Both the position numbers and the translations under genes were made by a program. A stretch of DNA of 64,000 nucleotides from Ricinus communis. Taxonomy: Eukaryota > Streptophyta > Magnoliopsida > Malpighiales > Euphorbiaceae. The DNA lies in contig NC_063261.1 in assembly GCF_019578655.1 (NCBI RefSeq), positions 21,081,626 to 21,145,625 of the forward strand. Reading direction: 5' to 3'. Positions 62,033 through 64,000 of this stretch are shown here, piece after piece. The notes under the pieces are model-generated. The model saw nothing but the letters and a program-made list of their open reading frames with translations. It was not told the DNA's origin and did no database searches. The first letter of the stretch is position 1. Each line of letters starts with the position of its first letter.

Positions 62033-63630
62033 ATGGTAATATTGAGCAGGTGCCGATTAGATGCGATTCTCTCCAAATTAGTCTCCGTGCACCCTCACGA
62101 AGTCTCACCTCTACTCCACTCATCCTCGTGTTTCTTCTTCGTAATAATCTCTCTTTTGATTCTATTCATTCATTTGAGTTCTTGAAGTTGAATTCTGTAT
62201 AATTTTTTTAACCATTTGTTACAGATTTTAAGCGCGTATTTTGTAGTGTTACCTTTACGCGATGAAGGAGCAATATCACTCGGGTTATCGAATCTACCTG
62301 GTCTTTTTGTTGGATCTTTAGCTTTAACTTTGATCGCTGCTCCTTTGTCTACTCTTATTTTCTCTTTGCCTAATTTATCCAAATTAAAGGTACCTTTTTT
62401 CCCCTTATTTTACTACTGCTATTACTATTGTTTAATCATAAGTTATAAGAATGTGCTTGCAAACTGGAATGTCTAAGAATTTTGCAACAATTCAATGTAA
62501 TTCAGTTTCCATTTAGTCAATTCTCATGTTTCTAAAGTTCATATAGCTAGAATGCAATTCCATTTAGTCAATTCTCGTGTTTTCTAATGATTTCTTTTTT
62601 TTCTTTTTATTTGTTAATGGAAATGGTTTTTTCATTTCCTTTTTCTTTTTCTGTTTATAATTATTATTTAAAAAAAATATATTAATGTCCTTATACATAT
62701 AGCCTTTGTAACAGGTGCTTTTTGAAATTTCAGGGTTTACTTTTAATTCACAGGTTTTTTAGTGTATCACTTGTTCTATTCTTCGTTTTATGGCATTCTT
62801 CAGCTGGTGGAATTTCGACATTCAGAACCAAGGTACTATAGCATGACTTCTAAGATGAGACATTGTGGTTTTCTAATACCTTTTTCCTACTTTTCTTCAT
62901 TATTCTCTGAAATTTGATTATTTTGATTCATGAGTTTAAATTTAATGTGTAGGGTACAGTTTCCATATCCACCGAACTAAAGGAGGATCTAAATGTTGAT
63001 GTTAGTCAAACTGATTCTCCTATGGGTTCTGGCGATTGGGGTAACCATGGATGGTTTTACATTTCTGTGAGAATTGGTTTATTTCTCTGGGTATGGTTAC
63101 TGATTAGTTTCTTGCTTTTGGCTTTTGCTAGCTAATTGCCAAGTATCTTCAAGTTTAGGTTATAGTAAATTTCTTTGCTGTTTTGTTTTTTAGGTTGCTC
63201 TGCTTAATCTCATTACTATCTCTTCAACTTGGGCTAGAGTAATTGATGTGATGGATAGTGAGGTCAGTATTAACTGACATGGCATCTTAAAAAGAATTGT
63301 GGTTGTCTTAATCTGCATTTAACATTGGTTTTCACATTCAGTCAGGTTCAAGATTGTTTGGGTTCATAGGTGCTGGTGCTACACTTGGACAGCTTTTTGG
63401 ATCATTGTTTGCCACAGGAATGGCTTGGCTGGGGCCATGTATGTAAGCTTTTTCAATCATATGATGTAAAGCTTCCACATTTTTATTTATCTTATGTTGC
63501 TTTAAACCATGGGCTGGTTCTTTGCAGTTCTACTTTTATTTGCGGCTTTGTTGATGGAACTTGCAGCACAGGCATCAAAAGGAATTAAGAAAGATATGTC
63601 CGAACTTCCTGAAGAATTATCTCCTATAAG
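62033..63630 (+). CDS. multi-pass membrane protein, ATP/ADP (TLC/MFS-like) carrier family, 5' part
   Basis: Seven exons are visible: 62033-62140, 62225-62389, 62734-62832, 62953-63090, 63194-63262, 63342-63438 and 63528-63630. They encode about 259 residues, and the gene continues off the right edge. Hydrophobic segments: ILSAYFVVLPLRDEGAISLG, LPGLFVGSLALTLIAAPLST, FSVSLVLFFVLWHSS, GWFYISVRIGLFLWVALLNL, and SGSRLFGFIGAGATLGQLFG with GSLFATGMAWLGPFLLLFAA. The R-L-F-G-x-I-x-x-G-A-T-x-G pattern and the early YFxxLPLRDE block resemble proteins annotated as ADP,ATP carrier-like (TLC) or MFS transporters. Substrate and membrane are unknown. Exons join in frame; no breaks. Family call is tentative, membrane topology firm. 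Confidence 0.75.
62506..62580. repeat. short direct repeat in intron 2 of the carrier gene
   Basis: ttccatttagtcaattctc, followed by a/gtgttt, occurs twice about 51 bp apart. Intronic. Confidence 0.6.
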
Positions 63631-64000
63631 GTCATCTATCTTTTTGTATTTTTTTGCTTCATGTAGTATGTGTTAGTTGCTATAAGTTGAATATTTGTAT
63701 AGTTGGGAGTTGCCATAGGCACTGATCCATTTATGTAATTTGCTCTGGAATGAGTACCTACTGTTGAGATTAACAAATTACAACTAGTTGCTAAAAGCAT
63801 CTTGATAGCTGCAGATGAGATTGTGTATTGTATCATATTTATATAATAGAAGATATGTCAATGCATGCACACATGAATGAGCCATGGCTTGCGTCTAGTG
63901 ATTAGTTGTATAGTCTATCTGTCCACATGTAGGTCAAGTCCTAGATGCATCTGAAGCCTTTCCTTTCAACAACATATGATGAAACGATCATGAATTTTAT
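63631..64000. other. intron of the carrier gene, running to the window edge
   Basis: The last visible exon ends CCTATAAG before gtcatc at 63631. The next exon is beyond the window, or unrecognised near the edge. No separate gene is seen; the minus-strand frame 63636-63836 is a shadow. Confidence 0.5.

Overview
This is plant nuclear DNA: AT-rich, with intron-rich genes, long intergenic tracts and nested LTR retrotransposons. The proteins resemble those of rosid eudicots, and my impression is Malpighiales (a Euphorbiaceae-like genome such as castor or cassava). The species cannot be fixed from the sequence alone. No CRISPR array, operon or tRNA/rRNA gene was seen.

Layout. 1-2972: the last exon of one manganese superoxide dismutase gene, then a complete second MnSOD gene in the same orientation. 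The second gene lacks a mitochondrial presequence and has a cluster of GTAC motifs upstream. 3334-~14900: a decayed Ty1/copia element (gag, protease, integrase, RT, RNase H, all broken). It is split at 5683/12793 by a younger element on the minus strand (5684-12792). That element has ~2.8 kb LTRs, a 1.45 kb internal region without coding capacity, a tRNA-iMet primer site, a polypurine tract and a 5-bp target duplication, i.e. a LARD-like non-autonomous gypsy-type retrotransposon. 15461-16921: ribosomal protein eS26. 20649-26111: a PAP/OAS1-type nucleotidyltransferase. 26801-32314 (minus): a secreted GH27 alpha-galactosidase, convergent with the nucleotidyltransferase.

32.3-49.9 kb is gene-poor. 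It holds a probable solo LTR (33995-35279), an IDA-like small secreted peptide gene (37435-37815, minus), a degenerate tandem repeat (40.67-40.98 kb) and a CEP13/14-type peptide hormone precursor (44414-44677). 49934-54404: a KUP2/6/8-type potassium transporter with two GC-AG introns. 55013-55768: a probably plastid-targeted small protein with a C-x2-C...H-x2-C site. 56846-61139: ETG1/MCM-binding protein, with a perfect E2F site just upstream. 62033 to the end: the first seven exons of a multi-pass membrane protein resembling ATP/ADP (TLC/MFS-like) carriers.

The genes do not form a pathway; the window is an ordinary mix of housekeeping, signalling and transport genes. The points most worth a second look are the presequence-less MnSOD with possible copper-response elements, the LARD-like element with its unusual LTR differences, and the E2F site that shows the longest open frame of ETG1 is not its true start. 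All exon models are hand-spliced from GT/GC-AG signals and reading frame. The complete multi-exon models each sum to a multiple of three.
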